The notes under the pieces are model-generated. The model worked only from the letters and a program-made list of their open reading frames with translations. It ran no database searches and was not told the origin of the DNA. A stretch of 64,000 nt of DNA from Eleusine coracana subsp. coracana (lineage: Eukaryota > Streptophyta > Magnoliopsida > Poales > Poaceae): the NCBI GenBank assembly GCA_032690845.1, contig CM064417.1, positions 33,052,432 through 33,116,431 of the forward strand, given 5' to 3'. The number at the start of each line of letters is the position of its first letter. Positions within the stretch are counted from its first letter, which is position 1. The position numbers were made by a program, and so were the translations under genes. Shown piece after piece: positions 1-10,826 of the stretch.

Positions 1-938
1 TCTCTAGTTGAGTTCAAGAACCATTGGAGTCAAGAGTTGATCCATCAAGGTAGGCCATCTCGACGAGGATGAATCTTACTCTATGTATCTCAAGGATGAT
101 TGAATATGTTGATGATGGTTTTGGTGATTTGTCTATCTTGATTCTATAATCATGCATGTGCTTATTCCAACTGCTTAGTTCTAGGCTAAGTACGTAGATA
201 TTATCGTAATCGTGGTCATTAGGATAGTATTCGGACATTGTATTGATTATGGTTGCTTGATGATGCCAGTAGTGTGGTTTAGCGGTGACAGCACTAAGCC
301 TGCGCAGCACTATTGGATAGTCGAGTAGGGTAAGATACTCGCACGATTAAGGGTTTCCTCCCCGCTGTGATTAAATAGGGAGCCGCTCGGAAAGCAGGGT
401 GATCTTACTCATTATAGGTTGTCATTGATCCATGTAATTACCCATTATGATGCTATCCAATTAGACTTTCTAGTTACGATCTCACTAGTAGATATCTGGC
501 TACTCACTAATCAGCATAGGTTTACTAGATCTGGTGCACTTTGGCTTAGATTCACCAGTGTGCCGATCGGCTCAACCACCGCGCCGATCGGCGCCACCAC
601 AGATTCACCAGCGTGCCGATCGGCTCAACTCCTACGCCGATCAGCGCAACAACCTTGGCTTAGTTTCACCAGCGTGCCGATCGGCTCAATCCCCACGCCA
701 ATCGGCGCAACGACAGATTTACTGTCTGGCGCACCTTTGCGCTGGCCAGTCTCCTCCTCATGCAACATGACCTTGACAGTATCCTTGACTAGATCTTTTA
801 CTGTTAACTTTGTTTAATAAATCCCTAAGGTTCCAGTGGATTCGATAAACCTTGGAATACTCAATTCAAGGGAAAAAGTGCTACAATCGTACACCGTCCT
901 CTTGCGGTATATAAGTGGGTGCGTAGATACGACCAACA
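1..938 (+). mobile_element. Athila-like LTR, 3' part (left end outside window)
   Basis: This stretch matches the 3' part of the solo LTR at 39.1-40.0 kb and, inverted, the LTRs at 4139-5754 and 12343-13762. It ends in CCAACA at 938. No primer-binding site follows, so it is a 3' LTR or a solo LTR. Three pairs of the family palindrome lie at about 564/585, 617/638 and 678/699, each pair 21 bp apart. ORFs crossing it are palindrome-derived and not genes. The left terminus and target duplication lie outside the window. Confidence 0.85.
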
Positions 939-3478
939 ACCCCTGATCACCTCCATAATCTATCGTCTCTCCTCAGCTGAGCTCTAGATGAAGTCACACA
1001 GGCATCATGCAACTGCTGCTATAGAGGCTGCGTGATCTTTCTCTGAAACTGCTAGCTGGGGTGGTGCTCCAGTGCTGGGTGACTCAGGAACTACCATCTC
1101 TGGATAAGCTGTCTGCTCATCAGTAATTAGCGATGACTCCTGCTCCTCCTCTCCCGTCTGCTGGCTAGAGGCTGACTATGATCCCCTGGGGGCTCGAGGT
1201 GCATAGCTAGTGGTCACCTCAAGAAAAGTGTCGTACTGCTCCTCTGTCACTAGCCCTAGTCTCCTCAGAAGATAGCAAATATACGGCCCGTAGACTAGGT
1301 GACGTCCTCCAACCCTCTCAGAGATAACCTCCTCCATCTCAGCTATTATCAGATCTACCAAGTCAAAGTGTTGTCTGCTCAGAATAGCTGCCACAACCCA
1401 CTGGTGCCAGAGTGTGAGCTCCTCTCTATACCCAGACCTAGGAATGATAGTCCTCGTGACTATCAACTTGACCACATTCGCCTCTGCTGTGAGTCTTGCA
1501 GGGCCCCTGTCGAAGCCAAGTGTGTGTGGTGGTGGAAAGGCGATCGACACCATGTTGTCTGGAGGTAACATCCCTCCCAGTGGTCTACGAGGTGGAGTGA
1601 AAGTCCAGTAAGCACTCCTATACAACTACAAGTCTGAAGCAAGGAACCCTAGTGCAACTATAAGATCCTCCCTGGTCAAACGCTGGGGCTCTCCTCTAAA
1701 AAAGAACCAAATCTCTGAACAATCTCTGGCTACCCACAGTGTAGCATAGAACTCTATGATGATGTCCTCTCTGTATCTCTATGGAGCAGTGACTATCTCT
1801 GCTAGTCCAGGTAAGTACGTGAAGTACTGCTCCATGTCTCTGCCTATGGCTCTCCTCATAGCCGGGTATATCGTGTACTGCTATGGCACAAACAATCTAG
1901 ACTTGCCCTTCTTGGCAAGATAGCATCTCAAGCCCTCACCAATGCTCCTCTAAAGACTGGTCCAGTACATCTCTCCTGCAGCAGGGTCCCTAGGGACTGG
2001 AACCCACTGGTTGAAGGGGACAAGACGACTCACCTTAAGGTCCTTGGTAGGAACCGTAAGTATGTCTCCCTCTCCGGCTGCTACTACAAGTTTCTACAGC
2101 CTCCTGGTGCACACCTCAGAGGTGCACTGCGGGTCTCCTGCCCAGTGAGCTGACCTCTGGGGTCCTGTCCACACTGGCTGCTCAGTCTCCTCCTCCTTTG
2201 AGGACTCTGTCTCAGACTTTGACTCTGAGCTCTCCTCCGCCTCGGACTCCTCTTGATGCCTGGAGGATCCCTGCTCCGTAGGTTTCGACGACCTCTCTTG
2301 ATGAGAAGTCGGAGTACTCGGCGACCACGGTGGTAGAATAAGTCCTATGGTTAAGCCCTGAGCTGCTGTTCTTTATCTGGTACTCCTCCTCAAACCCTGT
2401 GGTTCGTTTTCTGGCTTCCCAATGATCAACCGTGCCCCCACCGTCCTACGTGCTGTCTCCATAGCCTCTAAGTGTTGTGCAACCCTCAAAGCTCTCTCTG
2501 ACTCCGTGTCTAGCCTGGTCCTCTTCTGATGAGGACATCACTCCTATGGATACACACAACACTCCTCCAATTCTGGACTTGCAAGGTCCAATGACTAGAG
2601 CTCGTGCACGACGACTAAATTTAGAGGTGAGCTCATTCCTACGTTCTTCGCTATATGTTACTTTTGAGAATGGTTTGCTACCTAATGATTATTTTATGAT
2701 TAGAAACCATGGATAGGACCAGGAGATGATGGGAGAAGGAGTTGGGAACGTGGAGGACCAGCAAGGGCTTGGAAGCCAAAGTGGAGGCCCAATGAAAACC
2801 GACTTCGAGTCTGTTTTGGGGCCCAGGACCAGTCTGCACTAAAACAGTCACCCAGGACGCATACGGACTCGGACTTGGACGTTCTACATTTGCACGGAAA
2901 GATAAGGAGAAGAACTTTCCAATTCAGCCATCCTCATGTCAAAATTCATCCGGATCATCAGAAATCATCGAAACAAGAGAGAGTCCAGAATCTGTGTCAG
3001 TGTTGCGTCACCTATTTTTGGCCTTTGGGCTTTGTATCTAGTTGAGCCCAATTTGGTGCGTGTCCAGAGGGTCTTGCACGACCCTAGGGTCTTTATATAC
3101 AGCCGCCGCCGCACCATTAGGGTTTGGGGTTTTGCTTAGATCAATTCTGTTCATAAACAGTGTCACCGTTCATCGGTTTGTGAGACCCCAACTTCGAGAG
3201 TTTAATCATACATCTGCAATTGTGTTGCATTCTTCGTTGTTCTTACTTGTGTTCTTGATTTGCAGGCAGGGATTAGCCTTCTTGGCGAGGTCAATCGTCT
3301 TTGGACGGTTGATAACCAGAGGATACGTCGTGCCGCGATTGCGGGGTTTAGAACGTGCTGTTCTGAAGCCGGATCGATTTATGTGTCGCCTCCGACCAAA
3401 TTAACTTACCAAGAACCTTTCGGAAGATCGGGAACCCTTGTTCACATCATCTTCTTTCCTCTGGGCTTCTCTATCACC
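939..3478 (-). pseudogene. Retroelement ORF resembling ATHILA ORF-1, broken copy
   Basis: On the minus strand a long but interrupted reading frame runs from about 3478 down to about 1173. It is colinear with the copy at 30.7-32.8 kb. Recognisable blocks include a basic N-terminus rich in Arg/Lys, an acidic Glu/Ser stretch (about 2150-2260), an 'EFYATLWV' block (about 1745) and a Pro-rich 'PPRRPLGGMLPPDN' segment. This resembles the putative plant transposon/ATHILA ORF-1 proteins found next to Athila-type pol genes; the assignment is by general resemblance only. Several in-frame stops are present and a solo LTR (2527-3449) splits the N-terminal part. The longest open piece is 1176-1625. It is non-functional. 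Confidence 0.55.
2527..3449 (+). mobile_element. Solo LTR (TGATGAG...CATCA family) with perfect TSD
   Basis: The LTR starts TGATGAGGAC and ends TTCACATCA. It is flanked by a perfect 5-bp target duplication, TCTTC, at 2522-2526 and 3450-3454. Related LTRs are at 15100-15999, 18519-18980 and 59551-60488. Removing it restores colinearity of the surrounding ORF with the copy at 32.7 kb. A TATATA-type promoter core lies near 3096. There is no internal region, so it is a solo LTR left by recombination between two LTRs. Confidence 0.92.
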
Positions 3479-4138
3479 TTGCCCTTGCCCTTATCCTGAC
3501 CTGGCCCTACCATCTCTGTTGTTGAAACTGTCACTGCATGCACATAGGTAGGGATAGGATAAGTATAGAACCTATATAAATCTACAAGCAAAGCATCGCT
3601 AGGTAAGAATACACAATAGAAATCCTAGCACTGAGATGAAGGACATAATCACTAGACAAATAAAGCAATAGGACAATAGTGATCATCGACTATATGTGGC
3701 TGGTGCGAGTCATCTAGTGTAGAGTCAAATAATTTGTAATAAATCTAACCGTAGACTAGACAGGAGACAGCCCTAGTCATGTAGTTAAAAGATAATCAAG
3801 GAATTAACTACAACTTGGTTGAGCCAAATTAACTAATTAATGCAACTAAAGCATAGGAATTGATCTAATTGCACCAATTAAGCTAATTTCTCGAACAAAC
3901 AAGGCATAATTAATGAATGGGGGATGTAACACAATACCCTGGAAGAGGAAACGTCAAATACCAAGAAGAACTCACAGTCGATTGCCATAAAGATGAAGAT
4001 TTTGGGTCAGTGGCAATGGAGGTGGAGGATGGGGGCAAACCTTGCCCTAGCTTTGGTGGAGCTCGACTGGCAGTAGAGGCAGAGCTTGCGCGCAAGAGAG
4101 AAAGGGGGGCAGCGACGGCATGCGCGACTGGGGGGGGG
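3479..4138. other. Non-coding 5' flank of the ATHILA-ORF1-like element
   Basis: The first part (to about 3945) is similar to 32770-33230, including the block around 3535-3560 containing GCATGCACATAGGTAGGGAT. It is therefore leader or intergenic sequence of the same retroelement family. The rest becomes GC-rich and ends in a G run that served as target for the Athila-like insertion. No gene is supported here; the open frames at 3910-4216 mirror one another on opposite strands. Confidence 0.6.
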
Positions 4139-5754
4139 TGTTGGTTGTATCTACGCACCCACTTATATACCGGAAGAGGACGGTGTATGATTATAGCACT
4201 TTTTCCCTTGAACTGAGCATTCCAAGGTTTATCGAATCCACTGGGACCTTAGGGATTTATTAAACAAAGTTTAGAGTAAAAGATCTAATCAAGGCTACTG
4301 TCAAGGTCAGGTTGCATGAGGGGGAGACTGGCCAGCGCAAAGGTGCACCAGACAGTAAATTTGTCATTGTGCCGATCGACGTAGGAGTTGAGCCGATCGG
4401 CACACTAGTGAAACTAAGTCAAAGTGCGCAAGATCTAGTAAATCTATGATTGCACCGATCGGCGTAGGAATTGAGCCGATCGGCACACTGGTGAATCTAA
4501 GCCAAATTTGTTGCGCCGATCAGCGCAGGAGTTGAGCCAATCGGCACACCAGTGAATCTGAGCCAAAGTGTGTCAGATCTTGTAAACCTATGCTGTTAAA
4601 TGAGTAGCCAGATATCTACTAGTGAGATCGTAACCAGAAAGTCTAATTGAATAGCATCATAATGGGTAATTACATAGATAAATGAAAACCTATAATGAGA
4701 AAGACCACCCTACTTTCCGAGCGGCTCCCGATTTATCGCTGCTGAGAGGAAACCCTTAATCACGTGAGTATCTTACCCTACTCAACTATCCAATAGTACT
4801 GCGCAGGCTTAGTGCTGTCACCGCTAAACCACACTACTAGCATCATCAAGCAACCATAATCAATACAATGTTCGAACACTATCCTAATCACCATGATTAA
4901 GATAATATCTACTTACTTAGTCTAGAACAAAGCAATTGGCATAAGCACATGCATGATTATAGAATCAAGATAGACAAATCATCAAAACCATCATCAACAT
5001 ATTCAATCATCCTTGAGATACATAGAGTAAGATTCATCCCCGTCGAGATGGCCTACCTTGACAGATCAACTATTAACTCCAATGGTTCTTGAAACTCAAC
5101 TAGAGATCTATCCTAACGGGGCAAGCCCCGGTGGCTCTAACTCACGGATCTGGTGTCCCTACGTCGCCTATCTCTCTCTGTGGCGAGGGTTTACAAGTAT
5201 TTATAGGGGTTCTACTTGTAAAGGACTCGGTTTCTAGGAAAATAAGGTGGTTGCGCTGATCGGCGCAGGATTGCGCCGATCGGCGCAAACCGTGTCATCT
5301 CTGATTTCTTCCCCGAGTCAGTTTCTCTGTCTTCCACAGCTGCCATGTGGTCCTTTTCCTTCGAGATAAAGTCTTGTACTGCACGTTGAGATCTTGAAGT
5401 TCCATAAATCTTCTAGACAAATATCTTCAAGTGTCTTGCGCAGATAAACTTCCATAAACATGTGGAATGGGCCTTGTTCACTTCTGTGGGCCAAAACACC
5501 CTTGCGCCGATCGGCTCATGGACTGCGCCGATCGGCGCACTGGGCTTCTTCAGTGCTTTTCGTTGGTTCTGGAATCCTGTCTTCTCTATCATCGTATTAA
5601 TCACCAATTTGACGTGTTTCTGCAATAAAGCTCTAAAACAACGCATATACAAATATATAGACAATATCACAGGTAAATGGCCTAAATTAGTATCAATTAT
5701 GCTCTAGTTGGGGTAATATTCACATATAAAAGGGGCACGTGGGAAGTGACAACA
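4139..5754 (-). mobile_element. 3' LTR of the Athila-like element
   Basis: 1616 bp, bounded by TGTTGGTT and GACAACA. It carries five palindrome pairs: about 4373/4394, 4456/4477, 4517/4538, 5257/5277 and 5508/5529. The TATA box on the minus strand (TATAAATA) is at 5198-5205. The pair at 5257/5277 is centred about 55 bp upstream of that box. Its polypurine tract lies immediately at 5755-5768. Confidence 0.9.
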
Positions 5755-5768
5755 GTTCCCCCACACTT
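5755..5768 (-). other. Polypurine tract
   Basis: On the minus strand AGTGTGGGGGAAC directly precedes the 3' LTR, the expected position for plus-strand priming during reverse transcription. Confidence 0.75.
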
Positions 5769-7323
5769 AAACCTTTGCTCGTCCTGAGTAAAAGAAAGAA
5801 AAATCGAAAAACATACTCTTTCTATCATAAAAGATATCTCAAATTAGCAAAAGTTGAGCCTTCTTCTATTGTGGTGTATTTCATATTGGTATTCAGAAAA
5901 ATAGATCAAATATGGGCATAAGCTTAAAGTTCTCCCCAAAGCAAAAGATCATGTCCAACTCATAGATTATAACTTTTCCACACATGAAAATCACTTAAAA
6001 GATTGTTGTGAACATAGAGAATCTATCTTCCAAATAATCTAAGGCAACAACTCATCTTTCAAATCACTCAACCTATATTCTACATCATAATGATCAAATA
6101 ATATTAGTGTAAGGCTTATATGAGTAGCTAGGTGAGATAATTCAAGGATTGCAAACATAAATCAATAATAAATTGTAAAGCTAGGAGATTATTCTTTGTT
6201 GGAATTATAGAAACTTAACAAGATGGCCATTAAGAAAGAAAAATTTAAGAAAGGACTCACACTTTGGATATGTGGACATGTGCATAGCAAAAATTTGATC
6301 TTGGAAGATTGCACATGGTTGGAATGATTCATGGCTATATTAGAATGAATTTCGAGAATAAGCATATCATATACCATCCCCCCACACTTAAAATTTTGCT
6401 AGTCCCTTAGCAAACAGCAGAGCTTTTTTTTTTACCACTGCTGCGCCGATCGGCTCTCAACCCAAATTCACCAACATTTGTTGGTATTTGATTTGTCTGG
6501 CTGCAACATTTATTCAAGAATTAAATATAGCCAGAAATATAGGATGTGGTCAAGGAATGATACTCAACAAGATGTTTTGGGTTTATGGTAGTGTACTCAG
6601 CGGAATTGAATTTTTGCATGAGTAATTTCAAGGCTAGAACAAGATACACAAAGAATTGCTATCTTAATAAAGTTCATACTAAAAAGAATTAAATCATAAC
6701 CGAACTCAACCATCAATTTAATGTTTATCTACATATCAAAGATTCATGAGTATTGTTCAAAATATGGCACTGGTAGGTAAGGCTCTTGAAAACAATAAAT
6801 TCTAAAGTTCACAACGTGAAAAATTATTTTTGAAAAGATTGGTACTAAGTTATCATCACAAACTGGACAACACAAATGAAGCACATGGGTACTCAAAATT
6901 GCTCCACACAAGACATATTTGTCAAATAATCATTAAGTGTAAGTTTGAAATTTTATTCAATGCTCAACACTATTTGATCTTCATCAACACTTTTTAAGAA
7001 AAAATAAATAATTGAATTCTCCTAAAAGAGCATAACCGCCACCATTATATTAAGATTGAAACTCGAATACATGGTGATGATTTTTGCACACATTTGCGTG
7101 AAAATAAAACTACTACTAACACACTTGCATGAAAATAAAACTACTACTAACAGATTTGCATGAAAGTAAAACTACTACTAACACACTTGCATTAAAGTAA
7201 ACACACCCGATACATGGTTTCCCAACCCGCGCACACACACATAAGTAAATAAAGAAAAAGACTGCAAAAGATAAAAGAAAACGCAAACCGGGAAGCCGAT
7301 ACACGTGCCAACTCCTAGGCACT
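5769..7323 (-). other. Non-coding 3' internal region of the Athila-like element
   Basis: AT-rich sequence between the ORF1-like pseudogene and the PPT. I see no coding support. A CCCCCACACTTAAA block occurs twice, at the PPT (about 5758) and again near 6380, suggesting a duplicated PPT neighbourhood. A single palindrome copy sits near 6445. Confidence 0.55.
7086..7205. repeat. Tandem repeat, about 32 bp x about 4
   Basis: The phrase TTGCATGAAAATAAAACTAC and its variants recurs about every 32 bp (near 7096, 7126, 7157, 7190), with only a few substitutions. It lies in the non-coding 3' part of the Athila-like element. The open frame over it (7116-7694) is a by-product of the repeat. Confidence 0.8.
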
Positions 7324-8967
7324 CTAGTCATCCGAAAGTGGAGTCGGTGGCTGATCGAAGCCATAGCACCGCGCCTTGAGTCGCTCGAACTCCTCCACCA
7401 TCGCATCGTGGTTGTACCTCCATTGGAACATGGCTTCCTCCACGCGCTCGATGTAGTGCATGTTGTTGTCGAGGTACCCCTGCATGGGCACGAAAAAGTC
7501 TGCACCGGGCACAGGAGGCACCACTGGTACACGTCCTTGGTATCTGTAGTCGATACTCGCGCTGCAGTAGGGTGCGCCGACCGGCGCGTCGCCTGCGCCG
7601 ATCGGCGCAGATGGCTGTGAACCGCCCGCTGCGTCGCACCACTCTGACTCGTACTGCTGAGGCTCCTGGCGTGACCTCTAGGAGTCCCACTCACCGTCGG
7701 CTGCTATAGATGTGTCCGGCTGTCGAACCCACCCACGGCGGTCCTTGAGAACTCGCCCCCCCCCCTCCAGGAGACCTTCCTCAAGCCAATTTCCTCCCTC
7801 CATCTTGTGAGGGAGAAAAACTCCTAGCTCCGCACACGGGAGCTTTACATTGGTGCCGCCGATATGGAAGCCGGCGCGAACACTTCCTGTGACAATAATG
7901 CCACGAGTCATATTCTCGCTGATTTCTGTCACGCACTCTCACTTGTCATTGCGCCCTCCCGGTCCGTCGCCGTCGCAGACGAGGGCTGCTAGGCGTTGAA
8001 GATAGGCCCCGAAGGCCAGCTTCTTGCTTGCCTTGCCCCTCTTGTCGAGCCAACCCCGCACCATCACCGACATGGGGTTTCATTGAGACGGACTCACGAT
8101 GGCGTTGAAGAGCCACCGCAAGTCCGCATCGGTGACGTTGCTGGAGTCGACCTTCTCGCCTATGCGCGCCACCAACCACCGATGGAAGACTTGAATGGTC
8201 GGGTTGCGGATGTTGCCACGCTTCATCTCTTCTACAAACGAGAGCCGCCCCCAAAAGGAGTCCAACTCCCCACGTCCCAAGATGCCGGCAACGTCGGCGT
8301 CAGTATCGAAGCCGAAGGCTTGAGCCGCCGCCTCCATGGTCACCGAGTGGCTGATGTCGCAGACGTGGAAGTTGACGGCCTCGCTACCGTCTTCGACGGT
8401 GCCAAGCCTCATCATAGGGGCAACCTCGGTGACAACGTCAAGGTTGTAGTCCATGGGGAGGAGGTGCACATCCACCCAGCCGAGGTTGTCTAGCATCCTC
8501 CTTAAGTCCTCCCACATGCCGATCGCGGTGAGGAAGGTCTCGTCCAAGTCGAAGTTGGGGACGAACCTTCCTCTCACCATGAGGTAGTGCCGCTGTTCCT
8601 CCACGCTCAGGAGGGTGAAGCCCTCCTCCATCGTGCGCGGCATGAATGCTGGCGGTGGTGGTGATGTGGGAACCCCACGGCTTGCCGCCGTTTGGCTCCT
8701 CGTAGCACGCCCTGTGGAAGGGACGCGCCTGAGATGGAGTGGCGGGCGCGGATCTCGTATGTCGCCACCGCCAAGCCGGTGGATGCACCATCCACCGACG
8801 TGTCATCGCGAGCGTCGGAGCCACCCCTCGCTGAGGAGTCATCGCTCGACTCGCTACTGCCGCCGGAACTGCTTCCCCGGTGCAGCCTCTTGTCCAACTT
8901 GCCGACGGAGGAGCGAAGACGATCCATCTGCGAAAATTGCAGAACGTGTGCGAGATCGTGGGTAGTG
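7324..8967 (-). pseudogene. ATHILA ORF-1/env-like protein, degenerate
   Basis: The minus-strand frames read from about 8967 (Met-Asp-Arg-Leu, Ser-rich N-terminus) to a stop at 7324. The best piece (8643-8080, 187 aa) contains 'LLSVEEQRHYLMVRGR', 'DETFLTAIGMWEDLRRML' and 'GWVDVHLLP', the pattern of Arabidopsis ATHILA ORF-1 proteins, which lie after gag-pol in Athila elements. Frameshifts separate the pieces and an in-frame stop ends one at about 8080. The last piece (7524-7324) reads 'YIERVEEAMFQWRYNHD' and ends PPTPLSDD. A palindrome pair (7578/7599) interrupts the C-terminal coding part. The product is probably not made; the family's function is unknown. Confidence 0.6.
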
Positions 8968-10229
8968 GGGAAGGTGGAGAGATTACCGGGATGGTGTGCC
9001 AAATGGGGGCGCTTGGCCTCCCTTTTATAGTGTGGGAAACTTCCTGGAGAAGGAACCGCCATAAAATTTAAAAATTTGAGAGCGCGCCGATCGACACGGC
9101 ATTGCGCCGATCGGCACAATTCAAATTTTGAGTGCTCTGACCACTTTGGCACTTGATTCCCATTCTTCATGTCGCTACCCGGTACATCATGTCGGTTGGC
9201 AGGGGAACAGCACGGAATCCCGATGTCTTGTTGGCCGCGCCAATCAGCGCGGGCCCTCACCGATCGGGGTGCAGTCTCTTTTTTCTGCTTTTGGTCAATT
9301 CCGTGTCTCCTCTGCACTACACACCTGAATAATAATCATACCTGTTCCTCAAAATCAATGCCTGCCACCTTTGTCGCCTATTTGGGAACCGCATGGGTAC
9401 CTGCGCCAATCGGCGCAGTAGGGCGCCGAACGGCGCAAATCCCTTGCACCTCGTCTTTAGGTCCGGTGCTGATTCTGATGCCTCATGTTCATCTCTTTCA
9501 CCTAATTTCCACTTTTCCAATGTTCCTGTAGTATTGGCATACGTATCAGGGCTCATCTGGTGACCGCGCCGATCGGCGCTACGTCCGTTTTTGCTTCTGG
9601 CCCCTCGCTTCTTCGCTAGATGTTGTTCTTGAAAATAGCTCCGTCCCTGAAAATTACTATGCTGGTTGATTTTAGCACTCCTTCAATTCTGGGCCTCGTC
9701 GTCCTTCTGTCCTGACTTGGGCAATACTGCGTCGATCGGCGTAGAAGTGCGCTGATCGGCGCAAGCTCTGTTTCTTCCTGTTTTTGGTCTTTTTTTTTAT
9801 AATCCTGCATTGTTAGTCTACAATATGTATATACACTATTTTGCACGAATAAACAGACAACACAAGAGCACACAAGAATTAAGCTCACACTTTTCTTTTT
9901 TTTTTATTCGGGAGATTGTTTTTATCATAAGCAAGCAAATTTAAAAACACCAGGTTGCCCTCCCGGCCAACACTAATTAACTAAATGAAATGGGCTGCCC
10001 TCCGATAAGCACTAATAACTTCTAAATCCGCCAATCATTGGGTTGCCTCCCAAGAGCGCTCTAGTTATTTAGAGGTCAAAGAGCTCGACCTCCCCGCAAC
10101 CAATAAATCCTTAGTGTCGCGGTGCGGGATGTGAGGCCGCGACAGTACAAGGTCATCTTATCTCCATGGTTCATATAGCTTGGATGACCTATCCATACAT
10201 CCCCTCCAATTACTTTTGATGCCATGATG
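8968..10229 (-). other. Spacer between protease and ORF1, where pol should be
   Basis: About 1.26 kb with no RT, RNase H or integrase motif in any frame. It contains four palindrome pairs (9088/9108, 9241/9261, 9407/9427, 9733/9753; each 20 bp apart) and a single copy near 9567. A block at 10041-10058 (GGTTGCCTCCCAAGAGCGCT on the plus strand) resembles text I associate with 3' non-coding parts of Athila elements. The ORFs on both strands here follow the palindromes and are not genes. Confidence 0.6.
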
Positions 10230-10730
10230 CTACAGTGTCTTGTATCTCTTCACTTCATCAATAGCACGACACTCTTCTCCCTTTGGGCGAAACTTAAAAG
10301 AGTAGGGAGTCCCACTTATATCGAAGCTTATCTCGCCACTCCCAACATCAATACTTGCCTTTGCTGTCCTCAAGAAGGATCTGCCTAAGATCAACGGGGT
10401 CCTCATCCTCTTATCCATGTCAAGCACAATAAAATCAACAGGGACGATATGATCTCCAATTTGAACAGGCACATCCTCAGCAATTTCATCAGGGAAGCGT
10501 ACTGATTGATCGGCTAACTCCAAACACATACCCGTAGGCTCTAATTCAGGCAAATTGAGATTTGTGAATATATGACGGGGCATAACACTTACGCTTGCTC
10601 CAAGATTGCACAAGAACCTATCAAATATCCTTGTTCCAATCATGCATTTGATGCTTGGTGATCCAGGGTCGGGTTTTTTCTCCAGTGCAACATCATTGAT
10701 TGCCGCCGTTAGTTCCTTAGTGACCTTCAC
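10230..10730 (-). pseudogene. Athila-type aspartic protease, active-site Asp lost
   Basis: This frame shows a retropepsin-like fold signature: 'DPGSPSIKCMIG', 'LCNLGASVSVMP', then 'TPLILGRSFL' near the C-terminal half. In Athila/Tat elements the catalytic motif is usually CDLGAS; here the codon is AAT (Asn), so the catalytic Asp is missing. It lies directly downstream of gag in the same overall order. Between gag and this frame, sequence in another frame still reads KKLYINVPFVDA and YAKY, a spacer typical of Athila Gag-Pol, so at least two frameshifts separate the pieces. It would process Gag-Pol if intact; this copy should be inactive. Confidence 0.75.
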
Positions 10731-10826
10731 AACCTCCTCAGAAACTGGAGACTTCTTGTTTTGTACTTGGCATAGGTGGGAACTTGGACAGCATCAACAA
10801 AAGGGACATTGATGTAAAGCTTCTTC

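Noticed and set aside
419..817. 132-codon ORF at the left edge
   Set aside because: Lies wholly in LTR sequence; its repeated peptides (VPIGS, PIGATT) come from the palindromes.
7996..9071. Several long plus-strand ORFs
   Set aside because: They are antisense shadows of the GC-rich ORF1-like pseudogene on the minus strand.
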